A stretch of DNA of 35,490 bases from [Eubacterium] saphenum (GCA_004557645.1 SFGI01000020.1:1-35490); one strand, 5' to 3'; counted from the first letter of the stretch, positions 25,083 to 32,712 are shown. Notes: generated by a model not told the origin, from the letters alone. Numbers and translations are program-made.

Positions 25083-25199
25083 TTACCATTTGGTAAACCG
25101 TTTTTCCAGCAAGGCAATGGCCTGATACATCACCGCTGCCAGGATGGCAAGGATGATGACACTCATCATGACCCAATCCAGTTTGAATATCTGCACACC
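25083..25199 (-). pseudogene. C-terminal remnant of an ABC transporter permease
   Basis: On the minus strand one frame reads GVQIFKLDWVMMSVIILAIL, then AAVMYQAIALLEKRFTKW and TAA at 25085-25083. A single hydrophobic helix ending in an [AL]LLE[KR]R-type basic terminus is the typical last span of SsuC/ThiX-type permeases (BPD_transp_1). Upstream of residue 1 of this piece the similarity stops and an in-frame stop soon appears, so only about 38 residues of the gene remain. Nothing else of the transporter is in the window. Confidence 0.6.
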
Positions 25200-25440
25200 C
25201 CTGCAGAGAAGAGAGAAAAGCGAGGGACTATGGACTCACACAGCCTTTCTGGGGGTAGGGGACTGTTTCCTCTTGGGAATAAATGCAGAGATTGTTCACA
25301 CAAAGCCTGGGAAACTATGGTATGATAAAAGCCAGATAGTATGTCGCCATGACATCTATAGAATTGACACATTTCACTGGATTATCTGCCTATATTTGAA
25401 ATCGTATGCCGGCTACAATATCAGTAAAGGAGTGAGAAAT
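25200..25440 (+). other. Gene-free leader region of the LytS-type kinase
   Basis: No gene or repeat is recognised. A TTGACA at 25364-25369 is a possible -35 box, but the only TATATT (25391-25396) lies at 21 bp, too far for a good promoter. The left edge joins the permease remnant, so this may be a recombination junction. Confidence 0.35.
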
Positions 25441-26757
25441 ATGCTGCGAATGGAGATCGCTTTGTTCCTGATTCTTGCCTTTGTGGCTTTTGTTTATTTT
25501 TCCGCCGGGCGAAAACACACGCCCCTGCACAAAATGTTTTCCGTCCTGCTGATCGCTATACTGGTGCATCTGGCATTTGACGGTGCAACGATCTATACGG
25601 TCAACCATCTGGATACTGTGCCGCTGCCTTTGAACAATCTACTGCATCGGCTCTTTATCGGGTCTATGGTGCTGGTAGTGTATCTGTTTTATCAATATAT
25701 TGCCATTCTGGTGGAAGAGGAGACGGGAAAGCCCAGACGCCTTGACCTTGCCGCAAGGATCTATCTGGCGGCGGCAGAACTGGGGGCAATGCTTCTGCCG
25801 GTTCACTATGACATCACAGAGCAAGGAAATTATTCCGACGGGATTCACGCCAATGTCTGCTATGTCAGCATGGCCTTCTATCTTTTTCTTTGTGTGTGGC
25901 TGCTGCTGCGCAGCTGGAAGCAGATCGACCGAAAGAAGAGGTTTGCCATCGGTGCAGCCCTTGCCATAGAGGTATGTGTGTCTCTTCTGCAGGGAATCAA
26001 TCCTACCTGGCTCATCAGCGGCATGGGATTGACATTGATGACCCTGTCCTTCTATCTGACCCTGGAAAATCCAGATATCCTTCGGGCGGAACTGACAGAA
26101 CAGAAAATGTCCATGCTGTATCTGAAAAGTCAGGTGAATCCTCATTTTCTTTATAATACCCTGGACACCATCCGCATCCAGGCCCAGCTGAACGATGACA
26201 AACAGGTGGCTGACCTTCTGATGCAGCTGGTGGACTTTTTCCGGCTGAGCGTGAAGGTGGATCGGCAGATGGTGGCGCTGGATGATGAACTGGAACTGTT
26301 GGAGGCTTATATGGAACTGATGTGCTACCGATATCCGGAGCTGGTCTGCAGCTACGATATCGACCCGGACTTGGGCGGCGTTCTGGTTCCCAACTTCATC
26401 CTGCAGCCCATCGTGGAAAACAGCTTGCTCCACGGACTGAAAAACAAAGGCTATCGGGGCGAAGTACGCATTGTGGCGCAAAAATCGGAGCAGTGCAAAG
26501 ACCGCATGGAAATTCAGGTGGCTGATACGGGCAGCGGCTTTTCCGATGGGGCAAAGGCAAAGATCGAGGAACTGCTCCTGCACTATGACAAGCAGGCACC
26601 AAAGCTGGAAGGAAACAGTATCGGCATTTTGAATGTGCAAAAGCGGATCAAGCTGCTCTGCGGCCGGGACTGTGGTCTGTGGTACACAGAAAATGCGGCA
26701 GGCGGTCTGACTGCCCATCTGCTGCTGCCCATCACCGAGGAGGAGGGAGAAAAATGA
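25441..26757 (+). CDS. LytS/YesM-type sensor histidine kinase with 7 membrane spans
   Basis: A 438-residue kinase. Residues 1-225 hold about seven hydrophobic spans (from IALFLILAFVAFVYF to WLISGMGLTLMTLSFYLTL). The His_kinase domain carries the phosphorylated histidine in LKSQVNPHFLYNTLDTIR. An HATPase domain follows with ILQPIVENSLLHGL (N box) and VADTGSGF. ATG at 25441 has AAAGGAG; the longer open frame upstream has no start support. Its stop overlaps the next gene by four bases (ATGA), so it is co-translated with the response regulator. The signal is unknown; its partner regulator has lost its output domain. Confidence 0.9.
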   Translation: MLRMEIALFLILAFVAFVYFSAGRKHTPLHKMFSVLLIAILVHLAFDGATIYTVNHLDTVPLPLNNLLHRLFIGSMVLVVYLFYQYIAILVEEETGKPRRLDLAARIYLAAAELGAMLLPVHYDITEQGNYSDGIHANVCYVSMAFYLFLCVWLLLRSWKQIDRKKRFAIGAALAIEVCVSLLQGINPTWLISGMGLTLMTLSFYLTLENPDILRAELTEQKMSMLYLKSQVNPHFLYNTLDTIRIQAQLNDDKQVADLLMQLVDFFRLSVKVDRQMVALDDELELLEAYMELMCYRYPELVCSYDIDPDLGGVLVPNFILQPIVENSLLHGLKNKGYRGEVRIVAQKSEQCKDRMEIQVADTGSGFSDGAKAKIEELLLHYDKQAPKLEGNSIGILNVQKRIKLLCGRDCGLWYTENAAGGLTAHLLLPITEEEGEK

Positions 26758-27872
26758 AAAAGCTGAGAGTATTGCTGGTGGATGATGAGATCATGATCCG
26801 CGAGGGGTTCAAGCGTCTGTTCGACTGGGAAGCCCACGACTGCGAAGTGGTAGGGGAGGCTGCCGATGGCATGGAGGCTTTGGCTCAGATCGACACCCTT
26901 CGCCCGGATATCGTCATCATGGATATCAACATCCCCATTATGAGCGGATTAAAGGTCATCCAGCTCAGCCGCATCAAACACCCTCAGATCGCCTATGTGA
27001 TCGTGTCGGGCTATGATGATTTTTCCTATTGCCAGCAGGCATTGCGGCTGCAGATCACAGATTATATCCTGAAGCCTGTGAACTATGAGGAATTTGGGAC
27101 TTGCATCGATAATCTGAAAATCTCTCTGTTTGAACAGCGGATTGCCACGGCAGAGGAGCCGAAGGAGCAGGAGGAGCGTGTCATCACGGGCATCACTCGG
27201 TATCTGCAGGAGCATCTGGCAGAGGAAGTCAGCCTTTCTGTTCTGGGGGAGGAAGTCAGCCTTTCTGTTCTGGCGGAGGAATTTCATCTGAATACCATTC
27301 AAAAAGCGTTTAAGATATTTATGATTTTGTCTCGAATTGCCATGATCTTGTCCTTTATTTGGGCAGGTGTGACATTGGCAGGCACATTCTGCGCCATCGC
27401 CTGGTATTGCGGCGGCACAGTAATGGGAATGAACCAGGAAACGCTGCTGTCCTTCCCTTTGCACGTCGCGCCGAACCAAATGCTGGGCGTACTGCTTTCT
27501 GAAATGATATTTGCCTTGACAAATGGCGTTCTTCTGCTGTTTGCATTCCGCTATTTCAAGGCGGAGCAGGAAGATGGGACACCCTTTACCCACAGCGGCG
27601 CCGACCAGATCAAATGTCTGGGGATCCAGACCATTGCCATGCTCTTTGTAGCTGCCATTCTTGCCTCTTTGGTTTTCGAAGGTTTTGATCTGTATTCTGC
27701 CCCGGTAGTGGAGTGGGACAATATGACCGGCGTGGCGCTGGGCATTGTGATGATCCTGGCGTCTTTCGTCTTCCGCTATGGTGCGGAGCTGGAAGAAAGC
27801 TGTGCTTATGATATTTCTGTTGGCTCTTTATGGAACATGGCTGCGAAAGAAAGCTGCGGAAAGGAACAGTGA
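26754..27872 (+). CDS. Chimeric response regulator: YesN-type receiver joined to a membrane protein
   Basis: A 372-residue open frame. Residues 1-120 are an intact receiver (DD at 10-11, D57 in IVIMDINIPIMSG, K107 in YILKPVN). Residues 145-180 are the start of an AraC-type DNA-binding domain (ITRYLQEHLAEEVSLSVL), containing a 9-residue tandem duplication (EEVSLSVLG/EEVSLSVLA). After EEFHLN the domain stops, and from about residue 181 (TIQKAFKIFMILSRIAMIL) the sequence is a four-helix membrane protein like DUF2975 proteins (GFDLYSAPVVEWDNMTG, LGIVMILASFVFRYGAELE). The second AraC helix-turn-helix is missing. An in-frame deletion fusing two neighbours is the simplest explanation. Whether the product works is unknown. 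Confidence 0.75.
   Translation: MKKLRVLLVDDEIMIREGFKRLFDWEAHDCEVVGEAADGMEALAQIDTLRPDIVIMDINIPIMSGLKVIQLSRIKHPQIAYVIVSGYDDFSYCQQALRLQITDYILKPVNYEEFGTCIDNLKISLFEQRIATAEEPKEQEERVITGITRYLQEHLAEEVSLSVLGEEVSLSVLAEEFHLNTIQKAFKIFMILSRIAMILSFIWAGVTLAGTFCAIAWYCGGTVMGMNQETLLSFPLHVAPNQMLGVLLSEMIFALTNGVLLLFAFRYFKAEQEDGTPFTHSGADQIKCLGIQTIAMLFVAAILASLVFEGFDLYSAPVVEWDNMTGVALGIVMILASFVFRYGAELEESCAYDISVGSLWNMAAKESCGKEQ
27222..27275 (+). repeat. 27-base tandem duplication inside the chimeric regulator
   Basis: Two consecutive 27-base units (27222-27248 and 27249-27275) beginning GAGGAAGTCAGCCTTTCTG differ at one base (GGGG versus GGCG at the end). Each encodes EEVSLSVL plus G or A. The unduplicated form would fit a normal AraC-type domain. 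Confidence 0.9.
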
Positions 27873-27877
27873 CAGTC

Positions 27878-28119
27878 ATGAAACCAAACGCGATCGTATA
27901 CACATCGAATACCGGTTTTACCGAACAGTATGCCAGATTACTGGGGGAAAAGACGGGCTTGCCCGTATACCCACTTTCTGAAGCCGAAAGGGTCTGGCAG
28001 AAAAGAAGGACCGAACCCCTGACGAGGATGTGATGCTGGAACTGCTGACCCATGGGGGCAGCTGCGTCAGGGAGAAAAATCTGGCGGATGTGCTGGAATG
28101 GTACGGGAAGGAGGCCTGA
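27878..28119 (+). pseudogene. Flavodoxin-family gene with internal deletion and frame change
   Basis: From ATG at 27878 the frame encodes MKPNAIVYTSNTGFTEQYAR and LLGEKTGLPVYPLSEAE, the FMN-binding start of a small flavodoxin-domain protein. It then loses similarity (stop near 28031). A different frame downstream reads DEDVMLELLTHGGSCVREKN and LADVLEWYGKEA to TGA at 28117-28119, which resembles the end of the same family. About half the usual 150-170 residues are missing between the two pieces. It therefore appears to be a deletion remnant. Confidence 0.65.
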
Positions 28120-28170
28120 GGGAGCGGGGATCAGCACCAAAGACCCATGGTAACGCTCTCAAAGGGACAA
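28118..28170 (+). promoter_or_regulatory. Possible glycine-riboswitch-like remnant
   Basis: GGGAGC (28120-28125) can pair with GCTCTC (28155-28160). CACCAAAG (28135-28142) resembles the conserved CACCGAAG, and GCTCTCA-AAGGGACA (28155-28169) resembles CTCTCAGG-AAAAGGACA of glycine aptamers. Several conserved bases differ, and no glycine gene follows, so this is a weak candidate. Confidence 0.25.
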
Positions 28171-28204
28171 GTTATCTGCTCGATCAATCAAAAGAACGGT
28201 TTTT

Positions 28205-28253
28205 AGAAGTCCATGTTGGATGCTATGCATCGGCAAAACGGACTTCTTTTTTT
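28205..28253 (+). terminator. Rho-independent terminator
   Basis: AGAAGTCC (28205-28212) pairs with GGACTTCT (28240-28247), followed by a T-run to 28253. An inner hairpin GATGC-tat-GCATC (28219-28231) makes a compound stem. Confidence 0.8.
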
Positions 28254-28356
28254 GTGTCAGATCTTTCCTGTGTCAAGGATGGTGAAAATGGCTTGTAAAA
28301 GTTTGGGTTTCCGGTATATACGAAATATGTCAAAACGTGTTATAATAAAAAAATAT

Positions 28357-28510
28357 TTGACACACTGTATGTGCTGCAGTTTAGAAAAAAGTTTTTGACG
28401 AATGAGATAAAAACGATGTTTATCTGCTTCGGAAAAGAAAAACCGTGTTTTTTTGGCACTCCTTTTTTATACGGAGAAGCGGATGAGACCATATATACGG
28501 GGGAAATACG
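28357..28510 (+). promoter_or_regulatory. Promoter and structured leader of the folate operon
   Basis: A perfect -35 TTGACA (28357-28362) has only a weak -10, TTTAGA (28380-28385), at 17 bp. The leader then has GATAAA/TTTATC (28406-28424) and a longer-range stem CTGCTTC (28424-28430) with GAAGCGG (28476-28482). I do not see the conserved pieces of the tetrahydrofolate riboswitch. Confidence 0.4.
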
Positions 28511-29068
28511 ATGGATAAAGAAAAAATCAAAGAAGGCGTAAAACTGATTCTGGAAGGGATCGGGGAAGATATTCGGCGGGAAGGACTTCTGGAAACGCCG
28601 GACAGGATCGCAAAAATGTATGAGGAACTGGCGGCCGGTTATACGGATGACGCAGGGACACATCTGCAAAAAAGGTTTCATGTAGATCAAAATGATATGG
28701 TCATGGAGAAGGATATTCAGTTTTATTCTTTCTGTGAACACCATATGCTGCCTTTTTATGGAACGGCTGCGGTAGCCTATATTCCCAATGGAGAAGTGGT
28801 GGGGCTGAGCAAAATTGCCAGAACCATTGAAGTTTTTGCGAAGCGGTTTCAGCTGCAGGAACGCCTTACTGCACAGGTGGCAGATGCTTTCATGGAGGAA
28901 CTGAAGCCCCAGGGGGTCATGGTTCTGATCGAAGCGGAACATATGTGCATGACCATGCGCGGCATTAAAAAACCGGGGACAAAAACAGTTACAGTGGTCA
29001 CCAGAGGGGTATTTGACGGCAATGAAAAACTGCAGAACAGTTTTTATCGTATGTTGGAGCGGAGGTAA
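28511..29068 (+). CDS. folE: GTP cyclohydrolase I
   Basis: A 185-residue enzyme converting GTP to 7,8-dihydroneopterin triphosphate, the first step of folate synthesis. The zinc and active-site motif FYSFCEHHMLPFYG is intact, with VGLSKIARTIEVFAKRFQLQ and the second zinc cysteine in EAEHMCMTMRG. A GGGGGAA site precedes the ATG. The stop TAA shares its last A with the ATG of the next gene, so translation is coupled through the four folate genes. Confidence 0.97.
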   Translation: MDKEKIKEGVKLILEGIGEDIRREGLLETPDRIAKMYEELAAGYTDDAGTHLQKRFHVDQNDMVMEKDIQFYSFCEHHMLPFYGTAAVAYIPNGEVVGLSKIARTIEVFAKRFQLQERLTAQVADAFMEELKPQGVMVLIEAEHMCMTMRGIKKPGTKTVTVVTRGVFDGNEKLQNSFYRMLERR

Positions 29069-29559
29069 TGGGCTCGATGGAGAGAGTAAATCAAATCTGC
29101 AGTCATCCCCTTTGGAAGGACAGCCTGAAAAAAATACAGGAGCTGGAGCAGGACCGTATTTTTTGCCGCCATACCATAGAACATTTTTTGGATGTGGCAA
29201 GGATCGCCTATATTGAAACGCTGGAAAAAGATCTGCATCTTTCAAAAGAAATCATTTATGCAGCAGCCCTGCTCCATGATATTGGCAGGCATCTGGAATA
29301 TACCCAAGGCATCCCCCATGAGGAGGGGAGCTTTCAGATCGCAGAAGCAATTCTGAAAGAATGTGGATTTGAAAAAGAAGAGCAGGAAAAGATCCTCTCA
29401 GCCATCCAAGCCCACAGAATGCAGGAAACCGGATTTGCCGATAACCTGGCGGGAATCCTTTATCGGGCGGACAAGAAATCGAGAAACTGTGCGTTTTGTG
29501 CCGCTTTTCAGGAGTGTAATTGGGATAGAGAAAAGAAAAATCTTATCATTACTGTTTAA
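29068..29559 (+). CDS. HD-domain hydrolase within the folate operon
   Basis: A 163-residue protein of the HD superfamily. Metal-binding residues are visible: His in RHTIEHFLDVAR, the HD pair in AALLHDIGRHLEY, and a later His in AIQAHRMQ. These enzymes hydrolyse phosphate esters, often of nucleotides. The C-terminus has NCAFCAAFQECNW, with a Cys pair. The position between folE and folP, overlapping folE by one base, points to a folate role. The enzyme removing pyrophosphate from dihydroneopterin triphosphate is not otherwise visible in this operon, so this protein is a candidate; that is inference. A general house-cleaning role is possible. Confidence 0.85.
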   Translation: MGSMERVNQICSHPLWKDSLKKIQELEQDRIFCRHTIEHFLDVARIAYIETLEKDLHLSKEIIYAAALLHDIGRHLEYTQGIPHEEGSFQIAEAILKECGFEKEEQEKILSAIQAHRMQETGFADNLAGILYRADKKSRNCAFCAAFQECNWDREKKNLIITV

Positions 29560-29604
29560 TATAGAAGCAGAATGCTGTTTCGTTTGATTTTGGAGGAGAA
29601 CAAT

Positions 29605-30426
29605 ATGATGAAAATTGGGAACCGCATGTTTGATGTGGAAAATGACTGCTATATCATGGGGATTTTGAATGTTACCCCGGATTCTTTTTCCGATGGCGGC
29701 AAATGGAATGACCTGGAAAAGGCAAAAAAACACGTTGCGGATATGATAGAAGAAGGGGCTTCTATTATTGACGTTGGGGGCGAATCCACACGACCCGGCC
29801 ACCAGCAGATCAGTATACAGGAGGAGATCGAACGGGTGGTGCCTGTCATTGAAATGATCAAAAAGAATTTCGATATTCCCGTTTCCATCGACAGCTATAA
29901 AAGCCCTGTGGTGGAAGAAGCATTGAAAGCAGGTGCGGATCTGGTAAATGATATCTGGGGACTGAAATATGACCGAAAGGTGGCAGATCTGATCGCCCGC
30001 TATCAGGTACCCTGCTGTCTGATGCATAATCGGGAGGCTGCGGTATATGACGATTTTCTGGAGGATATGTGCCGTGATCTGAAAGAATCTGTTTCCATCG
30101 CAAAACAGGCAGGCGTTGCCGATCAGCAGATCATTCTGGACCCCGGGGTCGGCTTCGGCAAAACCTATGAACACAACCTGATGGCGATCCATCATCTGGA
30201 ACGTCTGGTAGATTTGGGCTATCCGGTACTTCTGGCTACTTCCAGAAAATCTGTCATTGGTCTGACCCTTGACCTGCCCACGGATCAGAGAGTGGAGGGA
30301 ACATTGGTAACGACTGTGCTGGGCGTACAGAAAAAGGCTGCATTTATCCGTGTGCATGATGTAAAGGAAAATATGAGAGCCATCCGCATGACCCAGGCGA
30401 TTTTGAGAGAAGGCAGAAAAGAATGA
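29605..30426 (+). CDS. folP: Dihydropteroate synthase
   Basis: A 273-residue enzyme joining p-aminobenzoate to the pterin pyrophosphate; the sulfonamide target. Motifs seen are IMGILNVTPDSFSDGGKW, IIDVGGESTRPGHQQIS, SIDSYKSPVVEEALKAGADL, and the C-terminal VHDVKENMRAIRMTQAIL. ATG at 29605 is preceded by GGAGGAG with seven-base spacing; the upstream in-frame ATG at 29572 has no site. Its stop overlaps the start of the next gene as ATGA. Confidence 0.97.
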   Translation: MMKIGNRMFDVENDCYIMGILNVTPDSFSDGGKWNDLEKAKKHVADMIEEGASIIDVGGESTRPGHQQISIQEEIERVVPVIEMIKKNFDIPVSIDSYKSPVVEEALKAGADLVNDIWGLKYDRKVADLIARYQVPCCLMHNREAAVYDDFLEDMCRDLKESVSIAKQAGVADQQIILDPGVGFGKTYEHNLMAIHHLERLVDLGYPVLLATSRKSVIGLTLDLPTDQRVEGTLVTTVLGVQKKAAFIRVHDVKENMRAIRMTQAILREGRKE

Positions 30427-31259
30427 GATCCAAATATTACGATAAAATACAAATTAAAAATCTGGAGGTTTTTGCCAATCATGGCGTATTTCCCGAAGAG
30501 ACCCGACTGGGACAGAAATTTCTGATCTCCCTTGTCATGTATCTGGATACCAGAAGGGCGGGAAAAGCCGATGATCTGGAAAAATCGGTGAATTACGGAG
30601 AAGTGAGCAGCTTTATGACTGCCTATATGAAAGAGCATCCCTGCAAATTGATCGAGGCAGCGGCAGAAAGCTTGGCGGAGGAATTGCTGCTGCGCTATCC
30701 CCTTTTAGAGGGCATTACACTGGAACTGAAAAAGCCCTGGGCACCCGTAGGGCTGCCCCTGGAAACGGTTTCCGTGGAGATCACAAGATTCTGGCATAAG
30801 GCATATATTGGTCTTGGCTCCAATATGGGCGATAAAAAGGGCTATCTGGATCAGGCGGTGAAAGCTCTGGACGAAATTAGGGGATGCCGAGTGGAAAAGG
30901 TGTCTTCCTATCTGGTGACGGAGCCCTATGGAGGCGTGGAGCAGGATGATTTTCTAAATGCATGCCTGATTTTAAAGACCTTTCTTCCTCCTCAGGAATT
31001 ATTGGAACGGCTCCATGAAATCGAGCAGGCAGCTCATAGAGAACGGGTGATCCACTGGGGCCCCAGAACTTTGGATCTGGATATCCTTCTCTATGATGAT
31101 GAAATTTTGGAAACAGAGGATTTGGTGATTCCCCATGTAGAAATGCACCTGCGGGAATTTGTGCTGAAGCCTCTGAGTGAAATCGCACCCAACAAACGTC
31201 ATCCCATATACCAAAAGACCATTGCTCAGCTGGCGGCAGAGGTATGTGAGCAGAAATAA
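30423..31259 (+). CDS. folK: Bifunctional dihydroneopterin aldolase / HPPK fusion
   Basis: A 278-residue FolB-FolK fusion. Residues 1-120 are dihydroneopterin aldolase (IQIKNLEVFANHGVFPEETR, VNYGEVSSFM, LIEAAAESLAEELL). Residues 125-278 are 6-hydroxymethyl-dihydropterin pyrophosphokinase (AYIGLGSNMGDKKGYLD, then HWGPRTLDLDILLYDD, then VIPHVEMHLREFVLKPLSEI). The two consecutive steps between folE product and folP substrate are thus in one chain, as in SulD-type proteins. It ends the operon, followed by a terminator. Confidence 0.96.
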   Translation: MRSKYYDKIQIKNLEVFANHGVFPEETRLGQKFLISLVMYLDTRRAGKADDLEKSVNYGEVSSFMTAYMKEHPCKLIEAAAESLAEELLLRYPLLEGITLELKKPWAPVGLPLETVSVEITRFWHKAYIGLGSNMGDKKGYLDQAVKALDEIRGCRVEKVSSYLVTEPYGGVEQDDFLNACLILKTFLPPQELLERLHEIEQAAHRERVIHWGPRTLDLDILLYDDEILETEDLVIPHVEMHLREFVLKPLSEIAPNKRHPIYQKTIAQLAAEVCEQK

Positions 31260-31295
31260 CCTGCAGGCGATATAGGAATGGTATGTATGGATAAT

Positions 31296-31350
31296 AAAAG
31301 CGTTTTTGTTTGACTGCGTCGAAAAGACGTAAGAACAGGAACGCTTTTTT
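31296..31350 (+). terminator. Terminator of the folate operon
   Basis: AAAAGCGTT and AACGCTTTTTT form the outer stem; inside, TGTT/AACA and CGTC-gaaaa-GACG extend it. A T-run ends at 31350. Confidence 0.8.
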
Positions 31351-31366
31351 GATTGGAAAAGAGATA

Positions 31367-31411
31367 TTGACAGAAAAGTGTATTACTGCTATGATACACT
31401 TAAGAAGTGTA
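31367..31411 (+). promoter_or_regulatory. Promoter overlapped by GntR operator dyads
   Basis: -35 TTGACA (31367-31372), 17 bp, -10 TATGAT (31390-31395). AAGTGTAT (31376-31383) is inverted as ATACACTT (31394-31401), and TACACTT (31395-31401) is inverted again as AAGTGTA (31405-31411). Three alternating half-sites span the promoter, matching autorepression by the YtrA-type regulator encoded next. Confidence 0.75.
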
Positions 31412-31450
31412 CTATAGTGATAATACAGCTGGAAGGGAGGGAATGAAAAG

Positions 31451-31837
31451 GTGCTGGATTTTAAGAAATTGGAATTAAACCCATCGGAACCGGTGTATCT
31501 GCAGATCGTTTCCTTTGTGAAGCGGCAAATTTTCATCGGGACTGTAGAACAGGGAGAGTCCCTGCCTTCCCGCAGAGAAATGGCAGCACTTTTGAAGATC
31601 AATCCCAATACGGTGCAGAAGGCATTTCGCCTGTTGGAAGAAGAAGGGCTTGTGGTGACACCGCCCAATGCTGTCAGCATCATCCATTGGGATGAGGAGA
31701 TCTATGCTGCGATCCAAAAGGAACTGACAGCGGGGCTGGTCGTGGATTTTGTGGCGCAGGCAAAAGCAAATGGACTGACCTTGGATATGGTAATGGCATT
31801 GTTGAAGGATGAATGGGCAAAGGGGGATGAAAGATGA
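31451..31837 (+). CDS. GntR-family regulator, YtrA subfamily
   Basis: A 128-residue short GntR regulator. The winged helix-turn-helix has YLQIVSFVKRQIFIGTVEQG, LPSRREMAALLKINPNTVQK and AFRLLEEEGLV. The short C-terminal helix region with no effector domain is the mark of the YtrA subfamily, which controls ABC transporter operons. GTG at 31451 is chosen, with GGGAGGG nine bases upstream; the nearby ATG (31443) is out of frame. Its stop overlaps the next start (ATGA). The dyads over the promoter suggest autorepression. Confidence 0.93.
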   Translation: MLDFKKLELNPSEPVYLQIVSFVKRQIFIGTVEQGESLPSRREMAALLKINPNTVQKAFRLLEEEGLVVTPPNAVSIIHWDEEIYAAIQKELTAGLVVDFVAQAKANGLTLDMVMALLKDEWAKGDER

Positions 31838-32697
31838 AGAATGTATTGAAATTAAGCAACTATCTCTTTTCCTGGATGATGAAAAAAGGCGGGAAAGGAA
31901 TTTTGGGCGGATGCATCGCCTTTGGCGGTATCTTATTGCTGGCAGGCTCCTTTACACAGGCTGCCACAGAACTGGACAGGAGCCATTTCCCCAAGGCATT
32001 TTTGCCCTATGAGGAGATCATAGACGGCAGCGGCATCCCGATTTTGTTTCTGGCAGGCTTAGTGGTTCTTTTTGTTATGATCTTCTGGCAGTCAAAGAGC
32101 TTCTACATCAACAACAAGGGGATTTATACCCTGCTGACTTTGCCCATGAAACGGGAACAGGTTTATTTTGCCTTTCTGATTTCGGGAATGGCCATGCTCC
32201 TGCTGTATTTTATGGCATGGCTGATTCTGATCGTTGCAGCATATTTTCCCGTGATGTTAAGTCATACGAAGGTGGCGGCAGAGGAAATTTTCTATGTGAC
32301 GCCTGATGTGACCATCAAAGGACTGGATGCCGCCAGAACAAACGGGCTGTATCTGGCCTTTCAGAGAAGTGTTTTCTTGTATGCAGCCTTTCCCGGGAGC
32401 CTCGTCAGAGGGCTGTCTTTGGTTGGAGGTCTTTTTCTGATCTTAACAAGCATCCTCTATGCGGGTCTGCATCATGCAGAACCCTTTGCAGCAGGAACGC
32501 TGGCTTGTGTCGGTACTTTGATCGGCGGCTATACGATGGTTCTGGCATTGCTCTGGAGAGAAGGCATCCTGCAATATTACTCTTATGCAAAGACTGTGAC
32601 GGGGACGGGCATCGTTATGGGAGTGCTTTGTGTGGTATTGTCCATCGGTGTGGTTTTGCTTTCTGTAAAAGATATGCGGAAAAAATATGTGGCATAG
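31834..32697 (+). CDS. Integral membrane protein, likely ABC-2 type permease
   Basis: A 287-residue protein with about six to seven hydrophobic segments (GILGGCIAFGGILLLAGS, IPILFLAGLVVLFVMIFW, AMLLLYFMAWLILIVAAYF, LSLVGGLFLILTSILYAG, GIVMGVLCVVLSIGVVLLSV). The phrase YTLLTLPMKREQVYFAFLIS is typical of the coupling loop of ABC-2 permeases. It should pair with the ATPase encoded at the end of the operon. No closer family can be named. It overlaps the regulator gene by four bases. Confidence 0.75.
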   Translation: MKNVLKLSNYLFSWMMKKGGKGILGGCIAFGGILLLAGSFTQAATELDRSHFPKAFLPYEEIIDGSGIPILFLAGLVVLFVMIFWQSKSFYINNKGIYTLLTLPMKREQVYFAFLISGMAMLLLYFMAWLILIVAAYFPVMLSHTKVAAEEIFYVTPDVTIKGLDAARTNGLYLAFQRSVFLYAAFPGSLVRGLSLVGGLFLILTSILYAGLHHAEPFAAGTLACVGTLIGGYTMVLALLWREGILQYYSYAKTVTGTGIVMGVLCVVLSIGVVLLSVKDMRKKYVA

Positions 32698-32712
32698 AAA
32701 GGGGGAAGAGAT

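Noticed and set aside
24849..25325. Open frame of 158 codons starting inside the activase gene and running across its terminator
   Set aside because: It crosses a strong terminator, has no ribosome binding site or domain, and its start lies in another frame of the activase gene.
28357..28510. Tetrahydrofolate riboswitch ahead of folE
   Set aside because: Stems are present but the conserved bases of the tetrahydrofolate aptamer could not be found by eye.
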